Shown: positions 45,102 to 57,349 of the stretch, in pieces
Numbering within the stretch: the stretch's first letter is position 1
How the letters are laid out: the number at the start of each line of letters is the position of its first letter
NCBI GenBank assembly: GCA_021018815.1
Contig: JAITYX010000032.1
Coordinates: forward strand, 310,001-374,000
Reading direction: 5' to 3'
Length of the DNA: 64,000 nt
Origin: Talinum fruticosum
Taxonomy: Eukaryota; Streptophyta; Magnoliopsida; Caryophyllales; Talinaceae
Made by a program: the position numbers and the translations under genes
Notes under the pieces: generated by a model
Told to the model about the DNA's origin: nothing
Databases searched by the model: none
The model's input: the letters and a program-made list of their open reading frames with translations, nothing else

Positions 45102-46592
45102 ATTGCATAATCCTTCCCTTGTATATATCCATGCCTGCCTGCCGGACCTTGGTTAACAAACTTTGACCTGATAGTGCTTGTTGGAGAAATTAATTTTGGA
45201 TCTTCTTTCCAACTTTCAAATGTAAGCATATTATTGGAGCTTCTTTCAACCTATGAGTGTGATTTTATGGAGAATCTCAAGAGATGTTGTAGTGCCTTAG
45301 GAGTTAGGGTGTCCTCTCCGGTCTCCAATGTTGAGACTAAGGTTCAATTGTTATGTGAACAGAAGATGTAACTACTGTGAGTTCCCATCCCATGGACTCC
45401 GACTCTCTAGTTTGGGGTTAATGTTGGCTGGATTGGGGAGGTCTCGCACGCTCACCCCCACCCCTGGACCCCCCAAAAAATGTGGCATTCGAAAACACAC
45501 ACTGGCGTAATCTATGATCTCATATTTCAGTCTTTGGCTGTTGAGTTTGTGAATATGTAGATATTACTTGTACTTGAGCTATAACTGAAATGGCTACAGC
45601 CTAATGAAGAATCTCTTTGCAGATTGATGGTTTCGAACAGGACAAGAGGGTGGTTGTGATTGCCGCGACTAACAGGAAGCAGGACCTTGATCCTGCTTTA
45701 ATTAGGTATAAAGGAACTCTTTTTGAGATCTTCCATGGGTAATGTAATCCTTGTAGACAACCTGGACTTTGTTCTTTAACCGCTTTTATTTTTTGCATTT
45801 TCAGCCGATTTGATTCAATGATTACGTTTGGCCTACCTGACCAGCGGAATCGTGAGGAAATAGCAGCTCAGTATGCAAAGCACTTGACCAAAGCTGAACT
45901 GGCCGAGTTTGCTATGGTTACAGAAGGGTAAGTTTTTACTTGTTGCATACTTTTAGTTGCTTGCTGGATTTGGAAGAGGGGTGAAGTGCCCAACTGTAAA
46001 TTATTTGTCTGACTCTGATTATACATGTAACAACTTTGGATTTGTCACTGCAGCGGATAACTTTCCGCAGTCAGTTGTGGTCTGCTTTTAGAGTATAGCA
46101 TACTTTCTTTGAAAGTATAATCAAATGCATTGAGCATAAGCGAAGCAGTAGCGTTCCTAAAACAATTCGAAATCAGCTTAAATAATATCCTGTCACATTT
46201 ATCTTGTTTTTTTCTAATATTCTTCTTTGATTCATTTTGGAAAATTCAGTTTGTCTGGGAGGGATATCAGGGATGTATGTCAGCAGGCAGAGCGTCACTG
46301 GGCATCAAAGGTGATAATACCAACCCCTTCTTCATTGCTACTTTATTTGCACCAATTACTGACATGTAACTTACAATATACAAGACACTAAAGAAGGAAG
46401 TACTGATTTTGACAGCTCATTCGGGGCCAAGCAGGAAATGGGCCTAAAGGTGCTAAAGAAGGATCCCTTCCCCCTCTGCAAGAATATATTGAGAGTGCAA
46501 TGAATCGGAGGAAAGCCCTTCTTGAGATTGAAGAGCAGAGGAGTCAAAGCTCTGGAATCCGCCGTGATAGACGACCTCTGGACTTGAGCTGA
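28821..46592 (+). CDS. mitochondrial-type AAA ATPase
   Basis: Fourteen exons: 28821-28941, 29798-29949, 30236-30397, 31512-31620, 31797-31941, 32367-32629, 33294-33418, 33874-33917, 44113-44243, 44681-44758, 45623-45705, 45805-45927, 46250-46310, 46416-46592. They give 591 residues if one base is restored in each of exons 4 and 9. Residues 1-40 (MAAIRRLLLRRASTLHTATT...) look like a mitochondrial presequence and about 66-83 form a hydrophobic segment (LPCIPLVLAGLLGVGAL), suggesting a membrane-anchored organellar protein. The AAA domain holds Walker A GPPGTGKTS (357-365), Walker B ending IIFLDE (to 418, needing the restored T), sensor 1 AATNR (458-462) and the arginine-finger region ALISRFDS (about 469-476). 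AAA ATPases remodel or extract proteins using ATP; the substrate is unknown. An in-frame ATG at 28812 could add three residues, but the Met at 28821 has the better context. Intron 8 is 10.2 kb and carries a satellite array. Confidence 0.93.
30398..31511 (+). other. intron 3 of the AAA ATPase gene with MITE-like insertion
   Basis: The 1.1-kb intron contains a GGGGTTGCTTGGGAGGATAG-type end near 30508 and small AAACACGAGTCCAATA direct repeats near 31058-31100. No open reading frame with similarity to a known protein is seen. The insertion boundaries are not resolved. Confidence 0.35.
35806..35813. repeat. left outer 8-bp flank AGTCATCC
   Basis: Immediately left of the first transposon copy. The identical 8-mer lies immediately right of the second copy at 43012-43019. 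Confidence 0.8.
35814..36382 (+). mobile_element. MITE-like element, copy 1
   Basis: A 569-bp element starting TTAATTTAAAAAAGCTCAAG and ending GCGCTTTTTAAACTAAGT, so the termini are short inverted repeats (TTARTTTAAAAA...GC). Copy 2 at 42553-43011 is a direct repeat with long stretches of near identity, for example around GAATATGCTAGATGATGACA. The 8-bp flanks suggest a hAT-type element. No transposase is present. Confidence 0.7.
36812..36975. other. ~150-bp insertion inside one satellite monomer
   Basis: The monomer anchored at 36781 is 478 bases instead of ~326. The extra segment runs roughly from AAGATATAGAATATATCTTA to ATAATTCAATGGGATG and has no counterpart in other monomers. It might be a small transposon; no clear terminal repeats were identified. 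Confidence 0.5.
42545..42552. repeat. right inner 8-bp flank TACTACTC
   Basis: Immediately left of transposon copy 2. It pairs with TACTACTT at 36383-36390, immediately right of copy 1 (7 of 8 bases match). Both are part of the satellite monomer sequence GATTACTACTTATGAC. Confidence 0.7.
42553..43011 (+). mobile_element. MITE-like element, copy 2
   Basis: A 459-bp direct repeat of copy 1, starting TTAGTTTAAAAAGCTCAAGG and ending GCGCTTTTTAAACTAAGT. It is shorter than copy 1 through internal deletions in the G-rich parts near each end. Its right flank AGTCATCC (43012-43019) equals the left flank of copy 1. Confidence 0.7.
43172..43698. mobile_element. hAT-type MITE rich in GAGCCGAGC
   Basis: The left end TAGGGGTGTACGTGAGCCGA and the reverse-complemented right end TAGGGGTGTATTTGAGCCGA form a >20-bp terminal inverted repeat. 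It is flanked by 8-bp duplications CCCTTAAG (43164-43171) and CCCTTAGG (43699-43706). Eight-base duplications and a TAGGGGTG end are typical of hAT elements. The 527-bp interior is made of GAGCCGAGC/GCTCGAGC words and has no transposase. Short open frames inside it are by-products of these words. Confidence 0.85.
45064..45097. repeat. (CT)n microsatellite in an intron
   Basis: About 17 CT units inside the intron between exons 10 and 11 of the AAA ATPase gene. Confidence 0.95.
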
Positions 46593-48238
46593 TGAAGAGG
46601 GTTCCAATTATACAGTTGACATGGATATATTAGATTGATCTTTTCTTGTATAGGCATGTTAATAGGTACTCATACTAGCAACTGCATGTGTTTAATGCTA
46701 TTAGATCCAATCTGCAATGAGCTGCAAGACTTTTATAGCTATTTTTTCATAGCAAAGGCCACTGGAGATTTTAAGCTTAGTTGTCTGGCAAACTCACATT
46801 TGCAATTTCGAATTTGCTTGAGTATTATATTATGGCCTAATAAAATGTGTGGGAATGTATTTCAAGTGTCGTTTTGCCATTTTGTAACTTAAAACATATG
46901 TGTAAACCAGAGTTAAAATTATTGTATTTAGCCCTCTATTTCATTTAGATTCAATTAAATTTTATTAATTAATTTTACTAACGTAAAGAAAGTATAATAT
47001 ATTTTAGCTTTTTGGCACATCATGGGCTGGTAGACATTTCTTCTCTTCCATCATATGATGAAATTAGTAGAGACAAAAGAACAAAGAATCTATGCATGTG
47101 AATCCTAATTTACGTGAAAGATTTGCAATTAATGTATGTTGACCAATGCTACACTTTTCTATTTTGTGTGACTTAGAATTGAAATGTAAGAGATGGATAT
47201 GACACTAGAAAAAGAGGAGACTTAGCCAATATCTTAAGCAACATAAGATACGTGACAATTTTATCAAAATGATTGAATGATTGGTCTTACAAAACCACTA
47301 CAAAAAAAGAATTTCTAATGTGTTTACAAACTTGTCAAATGCATTATGAAAAATAAATAACTTATCAAAGGCACCATTTTAACCTAAATTTGATTCACAA
47401 ACCATTCCCCTAGCTAGCCCACCATTCCAAACCTATCCATTAAATGCCTAACAACTTCTCTGCCCATCATCATTTATCTAGAATAGCTTTCAAGTGTCAA
47501 TAAATGAACTCGTAAATTGCTTTAAACCTTTTAACTTATTTTCATCCGACCCTTTTAAGTGTGTTCATCCGACCCCATCCATAAAATATTAGAGAATTAC
47601 AAGTTACCAACAAATGGACTTCCATATGTTTTCAAAATTTCAAAATGATGAAAAAGGGAAAAAATTCATTCCTTTTTTGAAATATCATTTAATAAGATTT
47701 GGATGTTTCATAAAAGTGAAATACTCTTTTTTTTTATCTTTTTGTAGGAAACATTGATGAAACCTTTTTTTTTTTTTTTTGCCTATATAAATCATAAAGA
47801 GTTATATAATATAATTATTGTACAACAAAAGGAAGGCACGGTCAAGTTTTAAATCTAAATATGCCTTAAAGTATTAATTTTAACTATTAAATAAACATCC
47901 TATTAAATAATAAAATAAATTATTGATAAATTAAAATTATCTTATAAATTCAAAACTATAAACCGGCTAATATGATGTATATTATAATTTTTTATTAGGG
48001 TTGATAGAGGGGTTGGTTCTTGATATTTTGGGTGTAGTAGGGTGGGGTCCCTCCCTCAAATTCCAGCCCAATATTATTTTAGAGGTATTTTTCATATCAA
48101 AGACTCGGAAGAGAGAAAATTACAGAATTGACTCTCAAAACTCGCAAGTGAACCCCCCAACCGTATCACCAGCTCTCTCCCCCAAATTCACAATCTCAAG
48201 GAATTTTGGAATCATCCCAGCTAAGATTTTCGATTCCA
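46593..48238. other. intergenic region between AAA ATPase and PUX genes
   Basis: No gene is supported. It holds the 3' end of the AAA ATPase transcript and the promoter of the PUX gene. A CACTACAAAAAAA word at 47296, typical of a CACTA transposon end, has no partner end in view. The open frame at 48001-48255 overlaps the PUX leader in another frame and is not called. Confidence 0.6.
46839..46844 (+). terminator. candidate poly(A) signal of the AAA ATPase gene
   Basis: AATAAA about 250 bases after the stop codon, followed by a TGTGTG-like and T-rich stretch. Confidence 0.45.
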
Positions 48239-51200
48239 ATGGCTTCCAAGGATAAGAAACCCGCGAGATCCATCAGCGGCGGGCGTCCCGCCGGAGGTAT
48301 CCGAACCCTAGCCGACTTGAATCGCCGCTCTGGCCCCGATTCCGACAGCGACTCCGACGGTCCTCAGGAGTACTATACCGGCGGCGAAAAAGGTTTCTTC
48401 TTCAGTTTTTTTTTATAAAAAAATTTCGCGTGTTTTCGTTCGTTGGGGTAGTACTAAGCACTACCCCATTTATAAATTTCCCTTTTGCTTTGATTGCGTT
48501 TTGTGATTATATGATTGAGATGGGTACTTTTCGTTTGTTTGAGCAAGTGGGTTTTTGTTTTCGAGCATTGTGAAATGAGGGATCGATTTCTGTCTTCCTC
48601 GTTTCATTTAAAGGTCATTTCTTTCCTGTCTTGTTTTAATTAGTTAGATTCATTAATTGGATCTCTCTTCCCATGGATGAATTCGTGAATACTTGAATAA
48701 TGTAAAGTAATCTATTTTGATTGAGTACTTAATCATTGTTTTCTCAGTGTGGTGCTTTCTATTGAAATGAGAGAAATTTCTGTTAAAGTAGTGGGAAAGC
48801 AAAGCTTTAGCAATAAGCCAATAATGATTTGCTACCAATCTGGGGATTCCTAATACGTATGGTATCTTTGGTTTAATTTGCAGAAGTGTTTAGGAGTAGG
48901 ACCTTGCAAATGAATTGTTCTTTCCCCCTTACTTTTGTTTGTTTAGAAGAAGTTGAAGATAGAGCTCTCAAGTGAGAAACTTGATGAGACGCTGATGAAA
49001 AATCCCCCAAAGATTGCAACTTGCTCTATATTTAGCCGTTGTGATGTAGGTTTTAGTTCTACACATTTTTACTCAAACATACAAAGTGTAATGATGCCTA
49101 CCAAGTAAAGGGGTACAGAGATAGGAGGGGAGGCGGGAGGACTAGCTGTATCAGAAGTTTTCTCTAATATTCTTCCAATACCATTAGATTTTCAATAGGA
49201 AATTTTGTTCTTTTATATTCCACAATCATGTTTTTGGATTTAATTGTGTTTGTGTTGTTGAGTTTTATGTGAGGCATTTATGTTATAGGAGTAATTTTGG
49301 AAAATGACTCTTGAATAAGTTGCTCTTGTATTGACTTTTGTTTTACTAAATAGATTGAACATTTTAGTCACTGGTGTATAAGTATATTAACCGATAAGCA
49401 TCTCTGACTGACGAAGATAATGTGGTGCAAAATTTGCCAAATTGTGTAACAGGATGAATTTGAAGCTGTATTCTCACTTCTTTAGTTTAGTTTTTCCTCT
49501 CTGAATGTGCACCTCTTATTGATAAATAAAAAATAAAACACCAAAGGGAGGGTCATGACTGCTAGGCATCATCCTCTGTATGCTAGCTAGGGGTTGATAT
49601 CAATCTTACAGCCTAATACTGAGATCTAGGGTTCACATTGAAGAACTTTGATCATTAAATCAGATCATCAGTTTCTGAAAGCCATGATGAAATTTTAAGG
49701 ATTCTGATATGGGTTCATCATTGCTGATGGTGGTTCCACAATCCACCAGAGAGAGGGCAGGGAACATCCGTCCAAGCAATGGATTTCTTGTTTTATTTTT
49801 GGGTCATTCTTTTTTCTTTTTTTTTGGAGGGGGAGAGGAGGTGGAGCCTCATGAGTTCAAATAATGTCTTAACAAACCTACTAACAATTCAAGAGATTCT
49901 TGGTTTTTTAGGCCCATTTTTAACACCATTGTACACCGTCAATACACTCAAACCTTGCTCATTCTTGGCTGATTGGGATCACCTTTAAGACCCAAAATAC
50001 AATGACAATGACAATGTCATAAGTAATAATCATCAAGATCATATGAATTAATAAAGAGAATACAATGAACATCTAAGGTGTTTCAGAGGCATAGTGGTGA
50101 TATCCTTCCAAGTCCCAAAAATGAAGTCTATTAATATTATCCATGGTTTTTTTAAATTTTTGGTAAATTTTTGAAACGTCATCAAATAATATCTCAACGA
50201 ACTTACCGACAATTCAAGATGTTCTTGTTTATTTTAAGCGCATTCTAAATCATTTCAGCAACATCGTATACGACAAAAACAAGCAAACCTTGTTCTTTCT
50301 TGCTGCTTTGGGATCATCTTCTATGATCCAAAATACAAAGCCAATGTCATAAATAGTAATTATTAAGATCATCTAACTTCATAAAGAGAATACAGTGAAC
50401 ATCCAAAAGGGTTTTAGAGGCATATTGGTGAAGTCTTTCCAAGACCTAAAAGTGAAGGCTATTATCTATGATTTTGGCAATTTTCGGAAATTTTTGAAAA
50501 TATATCAAATAATATCTTAACAAATCTACGAGACTATTCAAGTGGTTATTGTCTATTTTTGGCCCATTCTAGATCATTTGAGCAACATTGTACAACACCA
50601 AAATAATCCTACCTTGTTCATTCATTGGGATCATCTTCTATAACCCAAAACACAACGGCGAGTGTTGTAAATAGTAATCATTAAGATCATCTAACTTCAT
50701 AAAGAAAATAACATCCCAAAGGGTTTCAAAGGCATAGTGGTGAAGTCTTTCAAAAACCCAAAAATGAAGGCTATTATCCATGGTTTTTTTTTTTTTGTAA
50801 TTTTTGCTAAATTTTCGAAAGATTATCAAATAATATCTGAACGAACCTACTCAGAATTTAGGAGGTTCTTGTCTATTTTAGGCCCATTCTAGGTCATTTG
50901 AGCAACATTTTACATGACCAAAACAATCAAACCTTGTTCATTCTTGGACAACCTTCTATGACTCGAGATACAATACCAATGTCACAAATAGTAATCGTTG
51001 AGATCATCTAACTTCATAAAGAGAATACACTTAACATCCCAAAGGGTTTCGGAAGAGGTACAATGGTGAAGTCCTTCTAAGACCCAAAATATCAAATAAT
51101 ATCCGACGAACCTACTGAGACTTCAAGAGGCTTTTGTCTATTTTAGGGTCATTCGAGATCATTTTAGTAACATTGTACACCACCAAAACAATCTAACCTT

Positions 51201-53058
51201 GTTCATTCTTGCTACTTTGCGATCACCTTCTTTGATCTAAAATATAATGGCAATGTCATAAATAGTAATCATTACTATCATGTAACTTCATAAAGAGAAG
51301 AATACAGTGAATATCCCAAAGAGTTTTAGAGGCATAGTGGTGAAGTCCTTCCAAGATCCAAAAATGAAGGCTATTATACATGATTTTTTTAATTTTTGGG
51401 AAATTTTCGAAAAGTATTCATTTGGCTACTATGCTGGATCTCTTGGTTCACAATTACCAAAGAAGAGATCTGATATTCATAGACGCATATTTACTTCTCC
51501 CCTAGTCAAAGTGACATAGCTGATTAATCACAACCTGCAATGATGGTGATTGAAGTTGACCAGTTGGAAAATTCGAATTAGACAGGCTTGTCCAGAACCT
51601 TGAACAGTTCATAATCGTATGCTTCCCTAATGTTTGGTACTATGCATGTGCAGCGGAATGCTGGTCCAAGACCCTTCTAAGGGTAATGATGTGGATGAGA
51701 TTTTCAACCAGGCCAGACAACAGGGTGCAGTTGAAGGCCCTCTTGAGAATGTTCTCCCATCAAGCTCAAGAACTTTCTCTGGTACTGGGAGGTTGCTTTC
51801 CGGTGACACTGTATCTGCTCCTTCTCAGCCACCTGAAACTGTCGTCCACAATATTGTTTTCTGGCGCAATGGATTCACCGTAAATGATGGTCCACTCAGG
51901 AGGTTGGATGATCCTGCTAATAAACCATTCATTGAGGTAATAGAATCATATATCCTGTGCCAAATGAACTGGTTTATGAAGAGAACACTAAGGAAGAAGA
52001 TCCTGGTTTTTCCCTTCTGTTGCACTACTTTGACAGCAGTGTTCTTATTCAATGCAGAGCATCACGAAATCTGAGTGTCCCAAAGAGCTTGAACCTGCAG
52101 ACAGGAGGACCTCAGTGCATGTCAGTCTTATCAGAAGGGATGAGAACTGTCCTGTGAGTGCTTACTCTACTCCAACTTCAGTTTAGCTTTATTGCTCAGC
52201 TTCATATTTTTACTTGGTGGGCCAGTTCCATTTTAGCCTTTGTTGTAAGGATATTTACATGGCTGTTCGTTTGCCCTGATCCAACTGATCAGTGCACCAA
52301 GTAAATACCCTCAAAAGTCCCACAGAATCAAGGGTTTTTTATTTTTTTTTTGTTTGGGGGGAGGGAATGTGGAGTCACACTGGTGCTTGTTGTTGGGGTG
52401 GGAATGGGGGTATGGTTGGTCTATTAGATTATTGAAACTTGCCCCTAACTTGCCTGGGTAATCTCCTTGGACCTTTGATTTAGAAAGTTTTGACCTGCCT
52501 TACTGCCAGTGTATGAGAGAGAGGTAGCAAATAGTTTATCAGAGTATTCTGGTTTACAAAGCTATAATTTAGCGCTGAAAAAATGGCCCAAAAGTGACTT
52601 CAAAAGCTCCCGGAGGTACATATGTGGTTCAAGTCATTTAAGTCTTGCACAATCCTTTTATGTACACTCAGGAACCAGAGAAGCGAACTGTTGCCTTCCA
52701 AGGAACAGGAAGAACTCTTGGTGGCAGCAGCGCTGCTTCCTCTTCACCCGAACAAGCTGTTTCCGCCTCTGCTGCACCTATGACCTCGGCCCCACCTCCT
52801 GCTGCTGGCCTGGTCGTGGATCAAACTCAGCCATCAACTCCTATTCAACTCAGGTTGGCAGATGGGACCCGCATGGTGGCCCATTTTAACTACCATCACA
52901 CGGTCAATGACATCCGTTCTTTCATCGATGCCTCGAGGCCTGGAGGAAGTAGGACTTACCAGCTCCAGACCGGGTTCCCTCCCAAGCAGCTCAATGATCT
53001 CAACCAGACAATTGAGCAAGCCGGCCTTGCCAATTCAGTAGTTATTCAGAAGTTATAA
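48239..53058 (+). CDS. plant UBX-domain protein (PUX3/PUX4 type), CDC48/p97 cofactor
   Basis: Four exons (48239-48392, 51654-51936, 52058-52153, 52672-53058) give 306 residues if one A is restored in exon 1's A5 run. Order of parts: an acidic/Ser N-terminus ([20 protein letters not shown]); a [15 protein letters not shown] motif ([19 protein letters not shown], 64-82); a SEP domain, about 113-178 ([19 protein letters not shown] ... SECPKEL); a linker with [10 protein letters not shown]; and a UBX domain, about 232-306 ([18 protein letters not shown] ... [15 protein letters not shown]). The SEP+UBX order without a UBA domain and the length fit PUX3/PUX4, relatives of p47. UBX domains dock on the CDC48 hexamer and p47-like proteins adapt it to membrane fusion and protein extraction. 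Intron 1 (48393-51653) carries an inverted satellite array. The start at 48239 is the first ATG of this frame. Confidence 0.93.
49856..51415 (-). repeat. second copy of the ~325-bp satellite array, inverted
   Basis: About five monomers of the satellite found at 36383-42552, here on the minus strand. An ACATTGTACA-type anchor recurs near 49926, 50261, 50585, 50905 and 51160 (spacings 335, 324, 320, 255). Shared words include, reverse-complemented, ATGGATAATAG, GCCTTCATTTTTGGG and GATGATTACTA. Unlike the first array, no MITE flanks it. It lies wholly inside the first intron of the PUX gene. Confidence 0.9.
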
Positions 53059-54316
53059 GCCGTGGTAGTTGAATCTTCCCAGTTGGTGTTTTGCCTCTGA
53101 ATTGGTATGTTTTATGCAATACTTGATGATATCTCCCCCCCAACCCCTTTGGGTGCAATTTATGGATGTGGGCAAACCACTGAATCATCCAGCAAAAAAT
53201 GGTGGGTTGGAATGTTGTGTAGGAACCTGTCTGGAAATATTGGCTATGCAAAGTTTCATTATCGCATTTGTGTCTTGATTTTAAATGCTGCAATTCTCTC
53301 ATATGATTCATTTGTGACCTGCTTTCAAGTTGTGTAAATGAATGGCATGAATTGTATGCTTTTTCAAAAGTGTAAAACATTCAGAGTTTCTGGATCGCGT
53401 GAAACAAAGTGGATATTCGCTTCATTCTGATTTGTGACAGTTCCCTATTATTTCTCATGCAACAAGGGCTTATGGATAGTATACCCCTTTCAGGGGCATA
53501 ATTTGAGAAAACTTCTGGGAATTTAGACATCATAGCTTTGAATTTAGACATCATAGCTTAATTTGTGGTCGTTTGAGTACATTAAAAACTTGAAGTTGAA
53601 CTTCGTCTATGTCGACATAGAACCCCTTTCAAGAAAACGGAAAAAAGGCTCCTGAATAATTTCAACTCGATACTGCACTGGTGGATTCCAAAACAAGGGA
53701 TGAAGAAAAAGTACAGTTGAATTTTTAATTGAAACTCTGGTGTTGAATCCTGACAAAAGTGCAATGCTGTGTGTGAGTATTTGTTGTGTAATCCTTTGTT
53801 GTGAGGTAAACAATTAAATTTAAACATTTAGCTAACAAGTTTCTTCAAAGTGTCCGACTTTGTAAGTCCCAATTTGTCTCTGCAATAAAAGCCCGTAAAA
53901 ACAATATCAGTCGGAACTCAAAATCTTAGATTTCATACACCTTGACAGGCAAAACAATCCAATAATTGAATTCACCCGAACAAGTTTCCAAAAATAGAGC
54001 TTAATAAGAAAAGGAATATGACACAAGAGGGAGCGTACATGAATATATTCCCTTATACAAGACATACAATTATGCACACACATAGCATCATGTGAAAGGA
54101 AGAGGGGGAGGGTAGAGGGACTAGGAATAGTCACGCAAGCAATACATAGATTGGTGATATAATTCATGCATCAAACACATGTCACTATTGATCGAACCCC
54201 CCTCCCCCCATATTTCTCGTTCACTTCACTGCTCCACATGCCCATCGGATTGGAGGATATGTAGGATTAGATAGCTTAGAGCCTCAATTACCATATATTG
54301 GATTGGAAATTGGGGG

Positions 54317-54319
<3 letters not shown>

Positions 54320-54354
<35 letters not shown>
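54320..54354. repeat. (GA)n microsatellite
   Basis: About 17 GA units ending in GAGAAAGAAG. Confidence 0.95.
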
Positions 54355-54359
<5 letters not shown>

Positions 54360-57316
54360 AGGGGGTTTGGATGGCCTTTAGAATTAGGCCTAGGGCAGCA
54401 TCTTAGTTGCCCCCTTCCTATAACATTTTACCTCCATCCATAGTGCCCCCTTCCCCTCGGATTTGACTACCAAAAGCACCATTTGTCGGCCAAATCATAT
54501 CAAAATTTTCCCAATCACTTGATCACTTTATCCACACTTTATTTCAATCTCAAATGTTTCTTTACATCACTCAAATTTCGGTTATATTTTTATTTAAGAG
54601 TTTTAAATTTTTCATTTATTCAAGAATATTTAAAAAATTAAAATTTTACTTTTATTAATATCAGTTAGTGTAACCAGTAAAAGTTTTTCAATTTAAACAA
54701 TTTTAAATGTAATATTTAATATATTATTATATCTCTACTCGCATTTGAAAATTGAAAAATGAAAAAAGGGTTAAAAAGAGAGACTTTCACTTTCAAGTCT
54801 CCTCCTTGTCATTCTCTTTGAGTTCTGATGAATAAGTGTCCACAATCAGAAATCACAAATCAGAAATGAGAAATCAGAATTCTGGTCAAGTTGGCTTTGG
54901 TCGACAAACGGAGAGAGAGGGACCCTTAGTGCTAATCTGTTGGCCATAATCTTAACATTTAGAGCCTTTATTTGTAAGAATAAATGCCTTCGATTTTCTA
55001 TAGCTGTCACCTTATACTGTATGTGGATGTGCAAGTATCTTGTAGTGTAACTGGTGAAATTTTCAGCAAATGATATCAGCATGTAAGATTGATATATTAT
55101 TTTATACTGTCAATTATCTTAAGAGCCTTTAGTTATCGAATTAATCTTTTAATTAAACAGATTAATCGAAATGGTCTTGGAGAATATCTCTATTGGATCG
55201 AGGTGATCTCCAGTTAGAATAACAATAACTTTACATCAGCCATACGATGTAATATAAGGGATTGAAGAGATTCTGCAACAATCAAACTTCTGGCCCTAAT
55301 CGGAATATTGGTGTAAATGTATGAACATGTTAAGAGTACGTCGTCTATGCTTTTAGGCATTGACATGCAGCGGATTAAGAAGTGTTTTTAATCTGATTAA
55401 AGTAATTAGATTGGTGAATTAGCGTGGCATTTGAGGATAACAGGGCAGTTTAAGTCTTCTCAACTCATCTTCTTAAGAAGTATCTTAATAAATTTTTGAC
55501 AAGGAAAGCATGACAGACTCTATAGTGGAGTCCAGACTCCTAAATAATTTAATGATATAATAGTTTTACTTAACAACATGGACTCTACTCGTTTGGGTTA
55601 TTTAAAAATAGTTGTTACTGAGCTGTTATGAATTGTTACGATTTAATGAAAGTAGCTGTTACGAGATATTATAAGATGTTACAGTTAGCATTTAGTTCTT
55701 ACAAATTGTTAGCTATTATTAAATCTATTATAAACATCAAAAAATGAACAAACCCGCAGAATTGAGGATAAGAAAGCTAGTTTATTGGTTTATTATCCTT
55801 TCCAAAACTGATCAGTAATTATGCCTATTTTCAAACCTAATAAGACATGCTCTCGCAATTTGCTTCTTTAATCTTTCCTTGTTTTCATGTTTTTGATTGC
55901 AGAGTTCGGGTATACATATGCATCATGTAAACTCATTTAGTGTGACAATCTCAACCACAAAAAACCCTAATAATTGTGAGAAACTACTTGATTTGGATAC
56001 AAATGTTGAAAATAAAAGAAACTTCTAAAGGAAAATTGGTCTGGAAGAGGCTGATTATTGAGAGGTGTAAAGTGCAATGATCTAAAAGCAAAAGGGAAGA
56101 ATAGAACAGTAGACACCATTTAACCAAAGCTAGAATGTCTGTGAAGAAGCAGCATATATTCTTACACTTGCTGTTGGTTGCAAATCAAAACCCCACAATT
56201 TGGTGCCTCAGCCTCAATAATTCACCAACTCCGTTTTAAAAACTATATAATTAATTAATTAATACAATCTGTCATTATCACTTGTCCAATTCCTCTCTTC
56301 ATTATGTCAAGATAACATTGATATGATAAGTTGATGGATTAGATTACTCCACATTCCAAAAATATATATTATATATGTATTACTAAATGGGGTCCAGTTA
56401 AATTTCTACTTCACATTTTTTAAGGTCGAATAACAACTTATGTAATATCTTGATCTGTCAAAAATTAATCCGACTAGTACTTTTATGCTCATTCGAATAA
56501 ATTTGATATGTATTTCATGTTTTTATTAGAAATACTAGATTTAATGATCCATGTTAGGAAGAAAGAGAACCCTCATATACAAATATGCAGCACGGATAAA
56601 GTTTTCTCCAACCTAATTATCTCCAAATCTGTTCGATCTGGAAAAAAAAAATCAACTTCGATTTGAAATTTTTCATCCGAATTTTAAATTCGAGCACAAG
56701 AATTTCTCTATTTATGATGTCCGAACTTGATTTTGACCCGAATTATGCTTTTCCATATTGTCCAATTTGAAAAATAGGGTATCAAATTAAAAAGTGTGTC
56801 TGAATATCAACCGACCAATTTATCCGGACTTGATTTTAAACGAACCCGAATTTTTTTCCAATGATGTCAAAGACTTTTTTTTTAAAATAGAAGATCAAAG
56901 ATTAACATAAGAGAAATTTAAACTAAAAATATTTACTAAATTAACTTATAGCAATCACAAAGGAAAATAATTGTGTATTTTAAATAAATTCAAATTAGAT
57001 GAGGACTTATAAGATTTAATTATATATCATGTCACTAAATCTGTAATCTTATATCCATCGTATAATTGTTGCCCTCAAGTCAAGACTAAAGTTTGATATT
57101 AGCTTCCCTAGTCCTCTTAGAGCCTACACCAAATAATATTTTAGAACCTCTTTGATTAGTGCATAGATTCACCAAATCAATTTTCGATCTTGTTGTTCCT
57201 CAAGAAATAGTTCTTTTACTATGCCTACAATCCAACAAGTATGTTTTATTTTGAGACCATGTGAAATTTGCTCGAGGGTCAACATATATAACAAAAAAAG
57301 TCTCATCCATGCAAAA

Positions 57317-57324
<8 letters not shown>

Positions 57325-57347
<23 letters not shown>

Positions 57348-57349
57348 TT
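57325..57349. repeat. (AT)n microsatellite
   Basis: About 12 AT units following a poly(A) run. Confidence 0.9.

Noticed and set aside
47296..47308. CACTACAAAAAAA word like a CACTA transposon terminus
   Set aside because: No opposite terminus (TTTTTTGTAGTG) and no 3-bp duplication found nearby; probably chance or a solitary relic.
50638..50829. 63-codon minus-strand frame with [11 protein letters not shown]
   Set aside because: Part of the inverted satellite array; same repeat-derived frame as in the first array.
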